From Ruminococcus sp. UNK.MGS-30 (lineage in GTDB: Bacteria > Bacillota > Clostridia > Oscillospirales > Ruminococcaceae): DNA of 64,000 nt. The stretch is from assembly GCA_000980705.1 (NCBI GenBank), contig LBCK01000002.1, forward strand, positions 248,001 to 312,000, read 5' to 3'. Made by a program: the position numbers and the translations under genes. The notes under the pieces are model-generated. The model was not told the origin of the DNA. It saw nothing but the letters and a program-made list of their open reading frames with translations, and made no database searches. Shown here one piece after another: positions 1 to 9,178 of this stretch; within the stretch, counting starts at the first letter, position 1, and each line of letters begins with the position of its first letter.

Positions 1-617
1 CGCTGGAACGCCTCTGCGCCCAGCATTTCAAACAAGCCGTCGTACAGCGGACGGAGATAGGGGTCCACCTTGTCCTGGAGGTCGCCGGGCAGAAAGCCCA
101 GCTTTTCGCCTGCCTCCACAGCCGGACGGGTGAGGATAATGCGGCTGATCTCGTGCCGCCGGAACGCACGCACCGCCATGGCAACCGCCAGATAGGTCTT
201 TCCTGTTCCGGCAGGACCCAGCCCGAACACGATGGTGTTTTCGGCAATGGCACGGACATAGCTGCGCTGTCCCACAGTACGGGTATGCACCGGCTTTCCG
301 GCGGCGGTGAGACAGACGGTGTCGTCATCTGCCAGCTCCGCCAGCTGTCCGCTTGCGCCCTCGTCCACCATATCCGAAACGTAGTGGATGGACTGCGGCG
401 TCACAGCCTGTCCGGCGGCAATCATTTTCAGCAGTGCAGTGACCGCTCCGGCAGCCAGCTCTACCGCTGCGCCGTCGCCCTGGATGCGCAGCTCGTCCCC
501 ACGGCAGATCATCTGCACATGATACCGCTGTTCCAACAGCTTGAGGTTTTCGTCAAAACTGCCGCATAAAGTCTGAAATTGGTTGTTGTCCTGCATTGCA
601 ATCAATCGTTCTGCCAT
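1..617 (-). CDS. phoH: PhoH-family ATPase, 3' part cut by window edge
   Basis: The minus strand encodes the first 205 codons of a PhoH-like protein. A Walker A loop GPAGTGKT is seen at about residues 133-140, followed by the family-typical YLAVAMAV and the sequence RIILTRPAVEAGEKLGFLPG. The N-terminal ~100 residues fit the small KH-like region common in Firmicute PhoH. PhoH proteins are cytosolic ATPases linked to RNA metabolism, often near ybeY; the exact role is not settled. The ATG at 617 is preceded by AGAAAGGA. The C-terminus lies outside the window. Family assignment is firm. Confidence 0.9.
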   Translation of the reverse strand, partial: MAERLIAMQDNNQFQTLCGSFDENLKLLEQRYHVQMICRGDELRIQGDGAAVELAAGAVTALLKMIAAGQAVTPQSIHYVSDMVDEGASGQLAELADDDTVCLTAAGKPVHTRTVGQRSYVRAIAENTIVFGLGPAGTGKTYLAVAMAVRAFRRHEISRIILTRPAVEAGEKLGFLPGDLQDKVDPYLRPLYDGLFEMLGAEAFQ

Positions 618-697
618 GGTGGGATCGGTTCCTTTCTGAAAGTCTGCTGTACTCCGGTCACGCCGTTTTTGGCTGTCCGGAGGAATATCCTCTACCT

Positions 698-727
698 ATT
701 ATAGCATACTCTTTGTAAAATGTGAAA
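698..727 (-). promoter_or_regulatory. Candidate promoter of phoH
   Basis: Minus-strand -10 TATAAT (698-703) with a poor -35 TTTCAC (722-727) at 18 bp spacing, about 80 bp before the phoH start. Confidence 0.45.
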
Positions 728-748
728 CGGTATCTTCTTCTTTTAACA

Positions 749-787
749 AAAAATTCAGGAATTCCCGCATAGGCGGCAACTCCTGAA
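749..787 (-). terminator. Terminator of the histidine-kinase-like gene
   Basis: Minus-strand hairpin with TTCAGGA/TCCTGAA outer arms, an inner CCGC/GCGG helix and a following T-run, 32 bp after the stop of the gene at 819-1901. Confidence 0.75.
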
Positions 788-818
788 TGGCTTTACAGAA
801 TGTGTTGCAATGTGCTGT

Positions 819-1901
819 TTAATAAAACCGGTAGTCCGAAATGTCGGAAAGGAAGATCTGATACAGCGAAAAGATGCCGTCGTCGATCTCCCGGCGGCTG
901 CTTTCCAGGGACAGATTCCGGATGTCCCGGTGCAGGGGAAAGCGCAGGGTACACTGTGCCTGGGTGTCGGTCTGGGAGGTGAGCAGGACGGCGTGATACT
1001 TCCGGCAGAAGTGCTGTACGACCTGTTCCTCCGGCGTGCGCAGCCCCGTCTGATACAGCTGCTCCGGGATGCTGTGGCGGTGAGACTGCGGCTCTGTGCC
1101 GTCGGAGACTGCCGTACAGCGCAGCACTGCCTCGTTTTCCTGCTGCTCTGCCTGCCAGGTGAAATGGGACGCAGACGGCATAGTCTGCCGCAGCTGTAAA
1201 ATCAGACAGAGCAGGCTCACACGCAGCCGCCGGCGGTGGACGAAAATGCACAGGTGGGGCGCCGTTTTCAGTGTCATCCGGATGGCCCTGCCAAGCACCA
1301 TTCGACACGATTCGACAAAATTCGACAATTCACGGTCCAGAAAAAGCGCCTCACCGGAGACTTCGCAATTTTGGTAATATTTGAGCTGTTCCAGACGCAG
1401 CACCGAAGACCGCATGAGACGGCAGCAGTTGCCTTGAATAATGTTCAGTTGTTCCAGCTGTTCTTCCAGGATCATCCTGGGGATCTGGTCGCTGGATTCA
1501 TCCAGATCCTGATACAGCGCACTGACGGCGTTGGAGATGCCAAATACCTTCTGGCGTATGGCGGCGATCCGGTTTTCTTCCTCGTGACATCGGTCGGGGT
1601 CGGACCAGAAGAGTTCCTCTTCCGGCTGTGCGCAGATCTGCACCAGGATCACCGGCGTGCCGCCGATGCGGCATTGTTTCTGCCGGAGCAGATACAGCAC
1701 ACTGCCCTGCCGGACGGAAAACGTGCCGGTCTCCGGCGTGCCGTCCGGGGCATACCGTGGCAGGGATGCGCCGTCCTGATCCTGCCGCAAGGTGGCGGCG
1801 TGGTTCTGCCAGAGCGGCGTGCCGTCCATGCGGTAGAAAAGGACGGCATCCTCAAACTGCTGATACCATTCCCGGATCTGCTGAAATTCACTTTGCTGCA
1901 T
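819..1901 (-). CDS. Histidine-kinase-like protein lacking the phospho-acceptor histidine
   Basis: A 360-residue soluble protein laid out like a PAS sensor kinase. Residues 1-95 look like a PAS domain (FEDAVLFYRMDGTPLWQNHA). Residues about 105-175 form two long helices resembling a DHp hairpin; the second, IIQGNCCRLMRSSVLRLEQL, matches the usual second helix. Residues about 195-330 resemble a HATPase fold. The first helix (KVFGISNAVSALYQDL) has no histidine, and the N-box position reads LCLILQLRQT without the key Asn, so kinase activity is doubtful. It could be a pseudokinase or scaffold in a phosphorelay. GAGGAG lies 11 bp before the ATG at 1901; an ATG at 1910 is closer to the site than usual. 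Three TGTCGAA motifs lie inside the gene. Confidence 0.6.
   Translation of the reverse strand: MQQSEFQQIREWYQQFEDAVLFYRMDGTPLWQNHAATLRQDQDGASLPRYAPDGTPETGTFSVRQGSVLYLLRQKQCRIGGTPVILVQICAQPEEELFWSDPDRCHEEENRIAAIRQKVFGISNAVSALYQDLDESSDQIPRMILEEQLEQLNIIQGNCCRLMRSSVLRLEQLKYYQNCEVSGEALFLDRELSNFVESCRMVLGRAIRMTLKTAPHLCIFVHRRRLRVSLLCLILQLRQTMPSASHFTWQAEQQENEAVLRCTAVSDGTEPQSHRHSIPEQLYQTGLRTPEEQVVQHFCRKYHAVLLTSQTDTQAQCTLRFPLHRDIRNLSLESSRREIDDGIFSLYQIFLSDISDYRFY
1301..1327 (-). promoter_or_regulatory. Three tandem Spo0A-box-like motifs inside the kinase-like gene
   Basis: TTCGACA occurs at 1301, 1311 and 1321 (TGTCGAA on the minus strand) with an exact 10 bp period. TGTCGAA is the known core of the Spo0A box. 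The triplet is nearly the same as the one at 11721-11747. Being intragenic, it may be a coincidence of coding sequence. Confidence 0.4.
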
Positions 1902-2113
1902 CGCTGTCATCTCTCCTCACTGCATCCGCATTTGTCTTTATTCTATGCTATTATTATACTACATATTTCAGAACAGGGAAATAAAAAAAGTGATAATTTT
2001 GTCTTGTTTTCAATTTTTGTGCATTTTGCATAAAATGGTTTCCCGTTTTTTGCGGAAAACGTGGAAAATAAGAGAACTTGCCTTTTTACCCCCTGCTTTT
2101 TTTGCGAAAGTGC

Positions 2114-2142
2114 TTGAATTTTTCTCCGGAATGGTGTAGAAT
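2114..2142 (+). promoter_or_regulatory. Sigma-A promoter of gapA
   Basis: TTGAAT (2114-2119), 17 bp spacer, TAGAAT (2137-2142). The gapA start is 90 bp downstream, with a strong AGGAGG site at 2218-2223. Confidence 0.75.
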
Positions 2143-2231
2143 AGAATTATCAAGGAATCACTGGGGCAAAATCGGGCAGATGTCCGGGGATGTGTATCAG
2201 TGCTTTCTAAAATATTAGGAGGTAATTTCCA

Positions 2232-3269
2232 ATGTCAGTTAAAGTTGCTATTAATGGTTTTGGCCGTATCGGTCGTCTCGCATTCCGCCAGATGTTCGGC
2301 GCAGATGGTTATGAGGTCGTTGCAATCAACGATTTGACTAAGCCGTCTATGCTGGCTCACCTGCTGAAGTATGATACCGCACAGGGCGGTTATGCAGGCA
2401 AGATCGGTGAGAACAAGCACACTGTTTCTGCTGATGACGAAGCTGGTACTATCACTGTTGACGGTAAGACTCTGAAGATCTATGCAAAGGCTAACGCTGC
2501 AGAGCTGCCGTGGGGCGAGATTGGTGTTGACGTTGTTCTGGAATGCACTGGTTTCTACACCTCTAAGGCTAAGGCACAGGCTCACATCGATGCAGGTGCA
2601 AAGAAGGTCGTTATCTCTGCTCCGGCTGGCAACGATCTGCCGACAATCGTTTACAACGTAAACCACAACACTCTGACTGCTGATGACAAGATCATCTCCG
2701 CAGCATCCTGCACCACCAACTGCCTGGCTCCGATGGCTAAGGCTCTGAATGACTATGCTCCGATCCAGAGCGGTATCATGAGCACCATTCACGCTTACAC
2801 CGGCGACCAGATGATCCTGGATGGTCCGCACAGAAAGGGCGACCTGAGAAGAGCAAGAGCCGGCGCAGCTAACATCGTTCCGAACTCCACCGGTGCTGCT
2901 AAGGCAATCGGTCTGGTTATTCCGGAACTGAACGGCAAGCTGATCGGTTCTGCACAGCGTGTACCGGTTCCGACTGGTTCCACCACGATCCTGACTGCTG
3001 TTGTTAAGGGCGCAGACGTAACTGTTGACGGCATCAACGCTGCTATGAAGGCTGCTGCTACTGAGTCTTATGGCTACAACGAAGAGCCGATCGTATCTTC
3101 TGACGTTATCGGCATGAAGTACGGTTCTCTGTTCGATGCAACTCAGACCATGGTTTCCAAGATCGCTGATGATCTGTATGAAGTACAGGTTGTTTCTTGG
3201 TATGACAACGAGAACAGCTACACCAGCCAGATGGTTCGCACCATCAAGTTCTTCGCTGAACTGGCATAA
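2232..3269 (+). CDS. gapA: Glyceraldehyde-3-phosphate dehydrogenase, type I
   Basis: A 345-residue full-length GAPDH. The Rossmann motif NGFGRIGR is at residues 8-15, the catalytic cysteine is Cys160 in ASCTTNC, and the catalytic histidine is His187 in IHAYTG. Asp34 after the second strand fits NAD use. It oxidises glyceraldehyde-3-phosphate to 1,3-bisphosphoglycerate in glycolysis. It is transcribed alone from its own promoter and closed by a terminator. Its codon choice (many GCT, GGT and GTT) differs clearly from neighbours, as expected for a very highly expressed gene. Confidence 0.98.
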   Translation: MSVKVAINGFGRIGRLAFRQMFGADGYEVVAINDLTKPSMLAHLLKYDTAQGGYAGKIGENKHTVSADDEAGTITVDGKTLKIYAKANAAELPWGEIGVDVVLECTGFYTSKAKAQAHIDAGAKKVVISAPAGNDLPTIVYNVNHNTLTADDKIISAASCTTNCLAPMAKALNDYAPIQSGIMSTIHAYTGDQMILDGPHRKGDLRRARAGAANIVPNSTGAAKAIGLVIPELNGKLIGSAQRVPVPTGSTTILTAVVKGADVTVDGINAAMKAAATESYGYNEEPIVSSDVIGMKYGSLFDATQTMVSKIADDLYEVQVVSWYDNENSYTSQMVRTIKFFAELA

Positions 3270-3324
3270 GTTAGCGTCGGATTCTCGCAGACAGGATTTG
3301 TTCTGTCTATGAATTTGCAAAATG

Positions 3325-3359
3325 AAAGCGGTATGGCGGTTTCGTCATGCCGCTTTTTT
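3325..3359 (+). terminator. gapA terminator
   Basis: Hairpin with AAAGCGGTATG paired to CATGCCGCTTT, followed by six T, 56 bp after the gapA stop. Confidence 0.85.
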
Positions 3360-3419
3360 GCATATCTGCGTGCAGGATGGGACAGCGGCAGACGATTGTG
3401 GAAAAAATGCGAAAAAATA

Positions 3420-3449
3420 TTGACGGCATTCCCCATCCTATGCTATAAT
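3420..3449 (+). promoter_or_regulatory. Promoter for the LRR-dockerin genes
   Basis: TTGACG (3420-3425), 18 bp spacer, TATAAT (3444-3449), about 130 bp before the first LRR gene. Confidence 0.7.
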
Positions 3450-3498
3450 AAAAATGCAGAAGGTTGTTCTCGAAATTTGCTGAAAAGATGCTTCTTTC

Positions 3499-3542
3499 TA
3501 GGGCTTGTTTGACAAATGTACGGATTTTTCAAACAAGCCCTA
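3499..3542. repeat. Perfect 14 bp inverted repeat in the LRR operon leader
   Basis: TAGGGCTTGTTTGA and its exact complement are separated by 16 bp. No T-run follows on the coding side, so it is probably a leader RNA hairpin or operator rather than a terminator. Confidence 0.6.
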
Positions 3543-3585
3543 AAAGAACAACTTCTAAAATCACATAGAAAGGAGGGATGTACAA

Positions 3586-4935
3586 TTGTACAGGATATGG
3601 CGGCGCTGGCTGTCGCTTTTGACGGCGTTGGCTCTGGCGCTGGTTTTCTGTTTTGCGGCGTGTCCGTTTGCGGCTTTTGCCGATGACACGGGGCAGAAGG
3701 TGTACCAGGACATGATCTACTACACCATCACGCCTATGCACGAGGTGACGATCACAGGCGCACGTGCGATACTGACGGAGGCGAACATCCCGGCAGAGCT
3801 GGACGGCTGTCCGGTGACGGAGATCGAACGCTATGCCTTTAAGGACTGCACCCGGCTGAAACAGGTGACCCTGCCGGACACCATCCGCAGGATCGGGGAG
3901 TTCGCCTTTAAGGACTGCACCCGGCTGGAGCGCATTTCCATCCCGGATACGGTCTCAGACATCGGCTGGGGCATCGTCCAGGGAACGCCCTGGCTGGACA
4001 ACCAGACAGAGGAGTTCGTGATCGCCGGAAAGGGATTTCTGCTGGCGTATACCGGAGCAGACGCTACGGTCACTATCCCGGATACGGTAAGCACCATCGG
4101 CGGCTATGCCTTTGAGGGCTGCACCACCCTGGAAAACGTGGTGATGCCGGACTCGGTGCAGACCATTGATGCCTTTGCGTTTCTGAATTGCAGCAGGCTG
4201 CACCAGGTGCAGTTCCCGGCGCATCTGAAAACCATCGGGGAATATGCGTTCCATTGGTGTACGGCGCTGGAAGAGGTACAGATTCCGGATACGGTGACGA
4301 CGGTGGGCAACCACGGGTTCAGCTATTGCCGGTCACTGAAAAGCATATCTCTTCCGGCAGGGCTGACACAGATCAGCAACACCCTGTTCCAGGGCTGCAC
4401 CAGTCTGGAAGAGCTTCAGATCCCGGACGGCGTCCAGGTGATCTATAACTATGCTTTTGACGGCTGTTCGCAGCTGCGGAAGATCACGCTGCCGGAATCG
4501 GTGGAGGAGATCGGCTCCAACGCTTTTTCCGGCTGCACGGCTTTGAAACGCCTGGTGATTCTGAACCCGGCGTGCCGCATTTATGATGCGGAAAAAACGG
4601 TAGAACCCAGCGTTCGTATCAACGGATATGCGGCTTCTACGGCGCAAATCTATGCGCAGAAATACCAGCGCTCATTTCATGCCCTGGATCGAAAACGGGG
4701 CGACATGAACGGAGACGATGTAGTCGATACATCGGATCAGTTCGATTTGATGTATCTCTGTGCCAGACGAGGCGCAGGGATACCAGTTGACATCACAGCC
4801 GCTCAGACATATTGTGCCGACTATAATCAGGACGGCGTGATCGACACAACAGATATTTTTGAATTGATGTATTACCTCGCCATGCGTGGCGCAGGCGTTC
4901 TGGTGGAAGATCCAGAAAATGATGAAGACGACTAA
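3586..4935 (+). CDS. Secreted BspA-type leucine-rich-repeat protein with dockerin
   Basis: A 449-residue protein with a signal peptide (WLSLLTALALALVFCFAACP, cleavage near AFA-DD). From about residue 50 to 350 it has repeated BspA/LRR_5 units of the type YAFKDCTRLKQVTLPDTIRRIG. Residues about 368-440 are a type I dockerin with two calcium loops (DMNGDDVVDTSDQF and DYNQDGVIDTTDIF), each followed by a helix ending in RGAG. LRR_5 domains commonly mediate protein or surface binding; the dockerin would dock it to a scaffoldin. The likely start is TTG at 3586, 9 bp after AAGGAGGG. It is followed 35 bp later by a second LRR-dockerin gene, so the two probably form an operon. The ligand is unknown. 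Confidence 0.88.
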   Translation: MYRIWRRWLSLLTALALALVFCFAACPFAAFADDTGQKVYQDMIYYTITPMHEVTITGARAILTEANIPAELDGCPVTEIERYAFKDCTRLKQVTLPDTIRRIGEFAFKDCTRLERISIPDTVSDIGWGIVQGTPWLDNQTEEFVIAGKGFLLAYTGADATVTIPDTVSTIGGYAFEGCTTLENVVMPDSVQTIDAFAFLNCSRLHQVQFPAHLKTIGEYAFHWCTALEEVQIPDTVTTVGNHGFSYCRSLKSISLPAGLTQISNTLFQGCTSLEELQIPDGVQVIYNYAFDGCSQLRKITLPESVEEIGSNAFSGCTALKRLVILNPACRIYDAEKTVEPSVRINGYAASTAQIYAQKYQRSFHALDRKRGDMNGDDVVDTSDQFDLMYLCARRGAGIPVDITAAQTYCADYNQDGVIDTTDIFELMYYLAMRGAGVLVEDPENDEDD

Positions 4936-4970
4936 TCCATTTTTAGGAAAGGAAAGAGGTGTTTTCTGCG

Positions 4971-7547
4971 ATGCAGAAAAAGAAACGAGGGAGACTTGCA
5001 GCGTGTTTTCTGGCGTTCTGTATGGCTTTCTCTATGCTGCTGTATGTTCCGGAGGGAGCCTGGAAAGTAAGTGCAGACAGCTTGCAGACCTATGACGGAC
5101 TGATGTACCGCATCAGCAATACCACAGCATCCGTTCTCGGTCTGGAGGACACCCTCAAAGAAGTGGTGATCCCGGCAAAGGTGGACGGCCGCTCTGTGAT
5201 CAGCATTGAAAACTGTGCTTTTGACGGAGAAACGTCCATCCGGAAGGTGGTGATCCCGTCCAGTGTGGTAGCGCTGGGGAATCATGCTTTTCGAAATTGT
5301 ACCAACCTGTCGGAGGTAGAAGGCGGCGAGTCGCTGGACAACATTGGCTTTGATGTAATGGAAAACACGGCATGGCTGAAAAGTCGGCAGGACGAAGTGG
5401 CTGTGCTGGGCGGAAAGGTGGTTGTGGCTGCACCGGATACGGCGCAGGTGACCATCCCGGACGGCGTGACCCGGCTGGCAGACGGCGTCTTTATGGAGCG
5501 GAGCAGTCTGGAAAGCGTTGCACTGCCCGAAAGCCTGGAACGGATCGGGGAGAAGTGCTTTATAAAATGCGAGAATCTGGAAAGCATTTCTCTCAACGAA
5601 AATCTGATGGTGATCGACAGCTATGCGTTTTACGGATGCACAAAGCTCAAGGCGATCCAGTTCCCTGCCAGTATCTGGATGATCGGATTCTATGCGTTTC
5701 AGGGGTGTACTGCCCTGAACGTTGCGCAGTTTGGGTCAGATTCCCATTTGCAGATACTGCTTTCCGGCGCATTTGAGGATTGCACCGCTCTGCGTTCCAT
5801 CACCCTGCCGGCATCACTGAATCAGATGTATGAAGGCGTGTTCCGGAACTGTACTTCGCTGAGTATGGCAGCCATCCAGGGCAGTCTGACCCAGATCCCC
5901 GGCAATGCGTTCAGCGGCTGTACCATGCTGGAATATGTGGGGATCTCCGATTCTGTCACAAGAATCGACAGCAATGCGTTCAGCAACTGCACCAGCCTGC
6001 GGAGTCTGAAAATGCCGTCGGGGCTGAAAACCATCGGAGAATATGCCTTTTCCATGTGTACCAATCTGAACAGCTTTGAGCTGCCGGAGACGCTGGAACG
6101 CATCGGAAAGGATGCCTTTTTCCACACCGGCTGGATGGAGGCACAGACTGACGACTGGAAGATCTGCGACGGCGTGCTGCTGGCGTATGACGGCAAGGAG
6201 ACTTCCATTATCATTCCGGGCGACATTCGTCTGATCGCCAGCGGATTTCTTTCCAATTACAGCAAGGTGAAAAATGTGACCCTGTCCTATGGGCTGGAAT
6301 CTGTTTCTCCCGGAGCGTTTGCAGGCTGTGAGTCTCTGACGCAGGTCAATTTCAGCAGCAGTGTCCGCCGCATCGAGGCAGAGGCGTTCCTGGACTGCAC
6401 CATGCTGAAAACGCTCCAGGGCATGACAAACGTGGAGGAGATCGGAGACAGTGCCTTTAACGGCTGTAAGGCGCTGACTACGGTGGAACTGCCGGAGACG
6501 CTGACCAGACTGGGCAGCCACGCATTCCAGGATTGTTTTGACCTGGTGGAGATCTCCATTCCCCATAGTTTGACTGAGATCGAGGATCACACATTCTATG
6601 GCTGTATATCACTGGGAGATGGAGGGACAGTTGATCTGTCCAATACGAATTTGCAGTACATCGGCGAAAAGGCATTTGTAGACTGCAAAAGTATTCGCCA
6701 TATTGCGCTGCCGGCGAGTCTGACCAGTCTGGGAAACTATGCTTTTGAAAGTTGTCGGGTATCACTGGTGGTATTTTTCTACGATAATCACTGTACGCTG
6801 AATCTGGACGAATTCTATTTTCCGACAAAAGCGATCCTGGTGGAAAACAGAGCGGGTTTGGGAGACGAAGAAACTTCTGTGCAGAAGTATGCGGACGCAT
6901 TCCATCTGGAGTACACCGCACTTACGCCTCCAACGACAACCACGACCACAGTCATGACCACAACGCCGCCAGCCACCACGATGGTGACAACGGACACCAC
7001 GGCGCAGACCACGGCATCCGCCACAAAAGGTTCGGAGACCATGACCATGCCGCCGTATATTACCGTGACGGAGACTGCACCGGCGACCACGACGCAGACT
7101 GTTACGGGAGAGACGACAGCCTCTTCTGAAACAGGCACGGCGACCACGTCAAAGGCAGAGGAATCTGCATCGTCATCATCGTCCACGGAGCAGACGGAAA
7201 GCACAGCGTCAGAAACTACCGCAACGTCTGCGACGACCACGGTTTCCACATCAGCATCGCCTGCACGGCACACGCTGGGCGATGTGAACGATGACGGCAG
7301 CATTGATTCCACCGATATTTTCGAGATCATGTACGCCGCCGCCCGGATCGGTGCAGGAAAGGATATCCTGCACGACGGCACGCTGAGCGAAGAAACGCAG
7401 CGGCGCATGGATATCAACGGGGACGGCAGGATCGAGGCGGACGATGTCTACGCCGCCATGCTGTACTGTGCGATGCGTGCGGTCGGCATGAACCCCACCC
7501 CATTCGAATCCTTTGACTGGGCGAACCACACGGTGTATACCGGATAA
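4971..7547 (+). CDS. Large secreted BspA-type LRR protein with Thr/Ser linker and dockerin
   Basis: An 858-residue protein: signal peptide (RLAACFLAFCMAFSMLLYVP), many LRR_5 repeats at about 40-620 (units such as NAFSNCTSLRSLKMPSGLKTIG), a Thr/Ser-rich linker at about 640-755, then a type I dockerin at about 758-835 (DVNDDGSIDSTDIF and DINGDGRIEADDVY). The linker resembles those of R. flavefaciens-type cellulosomal proteins. It probably serves cell-surface or substrate binding within the cellulosome; no catalytic domain is seen. ATG at 4971 is preferred; an in-frame GTG at 4959 directly abuts the AGAGG ribosome site. It lies in tandem with the LRR-dockerin gene at 3586 and 32 bp before the GH43 gene. 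Confidence 0.88.
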   Translation: MQKKKRGRLAACFLAFCMAFSMLLYVPEGAWKVSADSLQTYDGLMYRISNTTASVLGLEDTLKEVVIPAKVDGRSVISIENCAFDGETSIRKVVIPSSVVALGNHAFRNCTNLSEVEGGESLDNIGFDVMENTAWLKSRQDEVAVLGGKVVVAAPDTAQVTIPDGVTRLADGVFMERSSLESVALPESLERIGEKCFIKCENLESISLNENLMVIDSYAFYGCTKLKAIQFPASIWMIGFYAFQGCTALNVAQFGSDSHLQILLSGAFEDCTALRSITLPASLNQMYEGVFRNCTSLSMAAIQGSLTQIPGNAFSGCTMLEYVGISDSVTRIDSNAFSNCTSLRSLKMPSGLKTIGEYAFSMCTNLNSFELPETLERIGKDAFFHTGWMEAQTDDWKICDGVLLAYDGKETSIIIPGDIRLIASGFLSNYSKVKNVTLSYGLESVSPGAFAGCESLTQVNFSSSVRRIEAEAFLDCTMLKTLQGMTNVEEIGDSAFNGCKALTTVELPETLTRLGSHAFQDCFDLVEISIPHSLTEIEDHTFYGCISLGDGGTVDLSNTNLQYIGEKAFVDCKSIRHIALPASLTSLGNYAFESCRVSLVVFFYDNHCTLNLDEFYFPTKAILVENRAGLGDEETSVQKYADAFHLEYTALTPPTTTTTTVMTTTPPATTMVTTDTTAQTTASATKGSETMTMPPYITVTETAPATTTQTVTGETTASSETGTATTSKAEESASSSSSTEQTESTASETTATSATTTVSTSASPARHTLGDVNDDGSIDSTDIFEIMYAAARIGAGKDILHDGTLSEETQRRMDINGDGRIEADDVYAAMLYCAMRAVGMNPTPFESFDWANHTVYTG

Positions 7548-7579
7548 AAGAAACGCCTTCGGGCAGAACGGAGTAAATT

Positions 7580-9097
7580 ATGCAGTATCAGAACCCCATT
7601 TTGCCGGGATTTCACCCGGACCCCAGCATCTGCCGGGTAGGAGACGACTTCTATCTGGTGACCAGCTCGTTTGAGTATTTCCCCGGACTCCCCATCTATC
7701 ACAGCCGTGACCTGGTGCATTGGGAGCAGATCGGACACTGTCTGACACGGGATTCTCAGGTGCATCTGGTGACCGGCGCACCCAACTGTCTGAACATCTA
7801 TGCACCCACCATCCGGTATCATGACGGGCTGTTCTATGTGATCGTCACCAATGTGACCGGGGACAACCACGGCAACTTTATCATCACTGCCAAAGACCCG
7901 GCAGGGGAATGGTCTGACCCCATCGCTCTGCCGTTTCCGGGAATCGACCCGTCCCTGTTCTTCGACGAGGACGGCAAGGTCTATTACCTGGGGACAGACG
8001 GCGGCATCTATCTCAGCGAAATGGATATCACCACCGGGGCAGCCATCGGCGAGACTCACTGGCTCTGGCAGGGGACTGCCAACAATCCGGAGGGACCGCA
8101 CCTTTATAAAATCAACGGGATGTACTATCTGCTGCTGGCACAGGGCGGTACAGAGCTTTGCCATATGGCAGTGCTGGCACGGAGCGAGTCCATTCTCGGT
8201 CCGTATGAACCCTGTCCGCACAACCCCATTCTGACGAACATCGGGCAGAGCCTGCCCATCAAGGCGGCAGGTCACGCCGACCTGGTGGAGGATGCGGAGG
8301 GCAACTGGTGGGCGGTGTGCCTGGGCATCCGTCCGCTGGCGTATCCGTTCCGGCACAATCTGGGACGGGAGACCATGCTCGTTCCGGCGAAGTGGGAAAA
8401 CGGCTGGCTGTATGCCGGGGAAAACGGCGCAGTTCTGCCGGAATTCACCGTTGCCCATGCGCCGAAAGCCTGGGCAGCATCCGGCTATGTACCGGGCAGC
8501 GCTGTCACAGACGAGTTCCAGGGCGAGACGCTGCACCCCATGTGGAATCTGATCTACAACCCGGTGCCGGGAATGGTGCAGTGTACCGGAAACGGACTGG
8601 AACTGCACGGCAACGGCGTTTCTCTCTGGGAGGATGCGCCGAAGGCGTGGCTGGGACGGCGGCAGGAACACTTCTGCTGTACCGCCGAGACGGAGCTTGC
8701 GTTTGTGCCGGGGCAGGAGGGCGAAGAGGCAGGTCTCACCGTGTACATGAATCCGGGGCATCACTATGAGATCGCCCGGACCATGCGTGACGGCGTGGAC
8801 TGCATCATCCTGCGGCGGCGCATCGGTGCGCTCTGTGCGGTGGAAAAGGCTGTGCCGTGCCACGGCGGAACGGTAACGCTCCGGCTGAGCTGCGACCGCT
8901 ATTGGTATCGGTTTGCCTTTGCGGCAGAGGACGGGGAGATGCAGGAGATCGGCGCAGGCGAGACCCAGTATCTCACCACCGAGGCAGGCGGCTGCTTTAC
9001 CGGCAATTACATTGCGCTGTATGCCTCCGGAAACGGAACGGACATGACGGCGCCGGCGAAGTTCCGCCGGTTCTCCTACGTGCCGACAGAAGAATGA
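7580..9097 (+). CDS. GH43 family glycosidase (beta-xylosidase / arabinofuranosidase type), cytosolic
   Basis: A 505-residue protein with a GH43 five-blade beta-propeller at about 1-300. Expected acidic residues are Asp14 (HPDPS, base), Asp123 (GIDPS, pKa modulator) and Glu171 (NNPEGPH, acid). The C-terminal ~190 residues fit the concanavalin-like domain found in GH43 beta-xylosidases. There is no signal peptide, so it would hydrolyse imported xylo- or arabino-oligosaccharides inside the cell. AACGGAG precedes the ATG, 33 bp after the LRR gene, which suggests co-transcription. Exact substrate cannot be told from sequence alone. Confidence 0.9.
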   Translation: MQYQNPILPGFHPDPSICRVGDDFYLVTSSFEYFPGLPIYHSRDLVHWEQIGHCLTRDSQVHLVTGAPNCLNIYAPTIRYHDGLFYVIVTNVTGDNHGNFIITAKDPAGEWSDPIALPFPGIDPSLFFDEDGKVYYLGTDGGIYLSEMDITTGAAIGETHWLWQGTANNPEGPHLYKINGMYYLLLAQGGTELCHMAVLARSESILGPYEPCPHNPILTNIGQSLPIKAAGHADLVEDAEGNWWAVCLGIRPLAYPFRHNLGRETMLVPAKWENGWLYAGENGAVLPEFTVAHAPKAWAASGYVPGSAVTDEFQGETLHPMWNLIYNPVPGMVQCTGNGLELHGNGVSLWEDAPKAWLGRRQEHFCCTAETELAFVPGQEGEEAGLTVYMNPGHHYEIARTMRDGVDCIILRRRIGALCAVEKAVPCHGGTVTLRLSCDRYWYRFAFAAEDGEMQEIGAGETQYLTTEAGGCFTGNYIALYASGNGTDMTAPAKFRRFSYVPTEE

Positions 9098-9120
9098 CCT
9101 TGCTGAATTCATAAAAATGC

Positions 9121-9156
9121 AAAAGAGCCGCAGGTGCTGTGCCTGCGGCTCTTGGA
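9121..9156. terminator. Bidirectional terminator between GH43 and dockerin gene
   Basis: AAGAGCCGCAGG and CCTGCGGCTCTT form a strong hairpin between the converging genes. A related hairpin follows the paralogous gene at 16654-17304. Confidence 0.75.
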
Positions 9157-9178
9157 GTTACATTCAGTTCAAAAAAAC

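Noticed and set aside
2235..3320. Long open frame opposite gapA
   Set aside because: It is antisense to a highly conserved, strongly codon-biased gene, has no RBS and its protein looks like no family; a by-product of biased codons.
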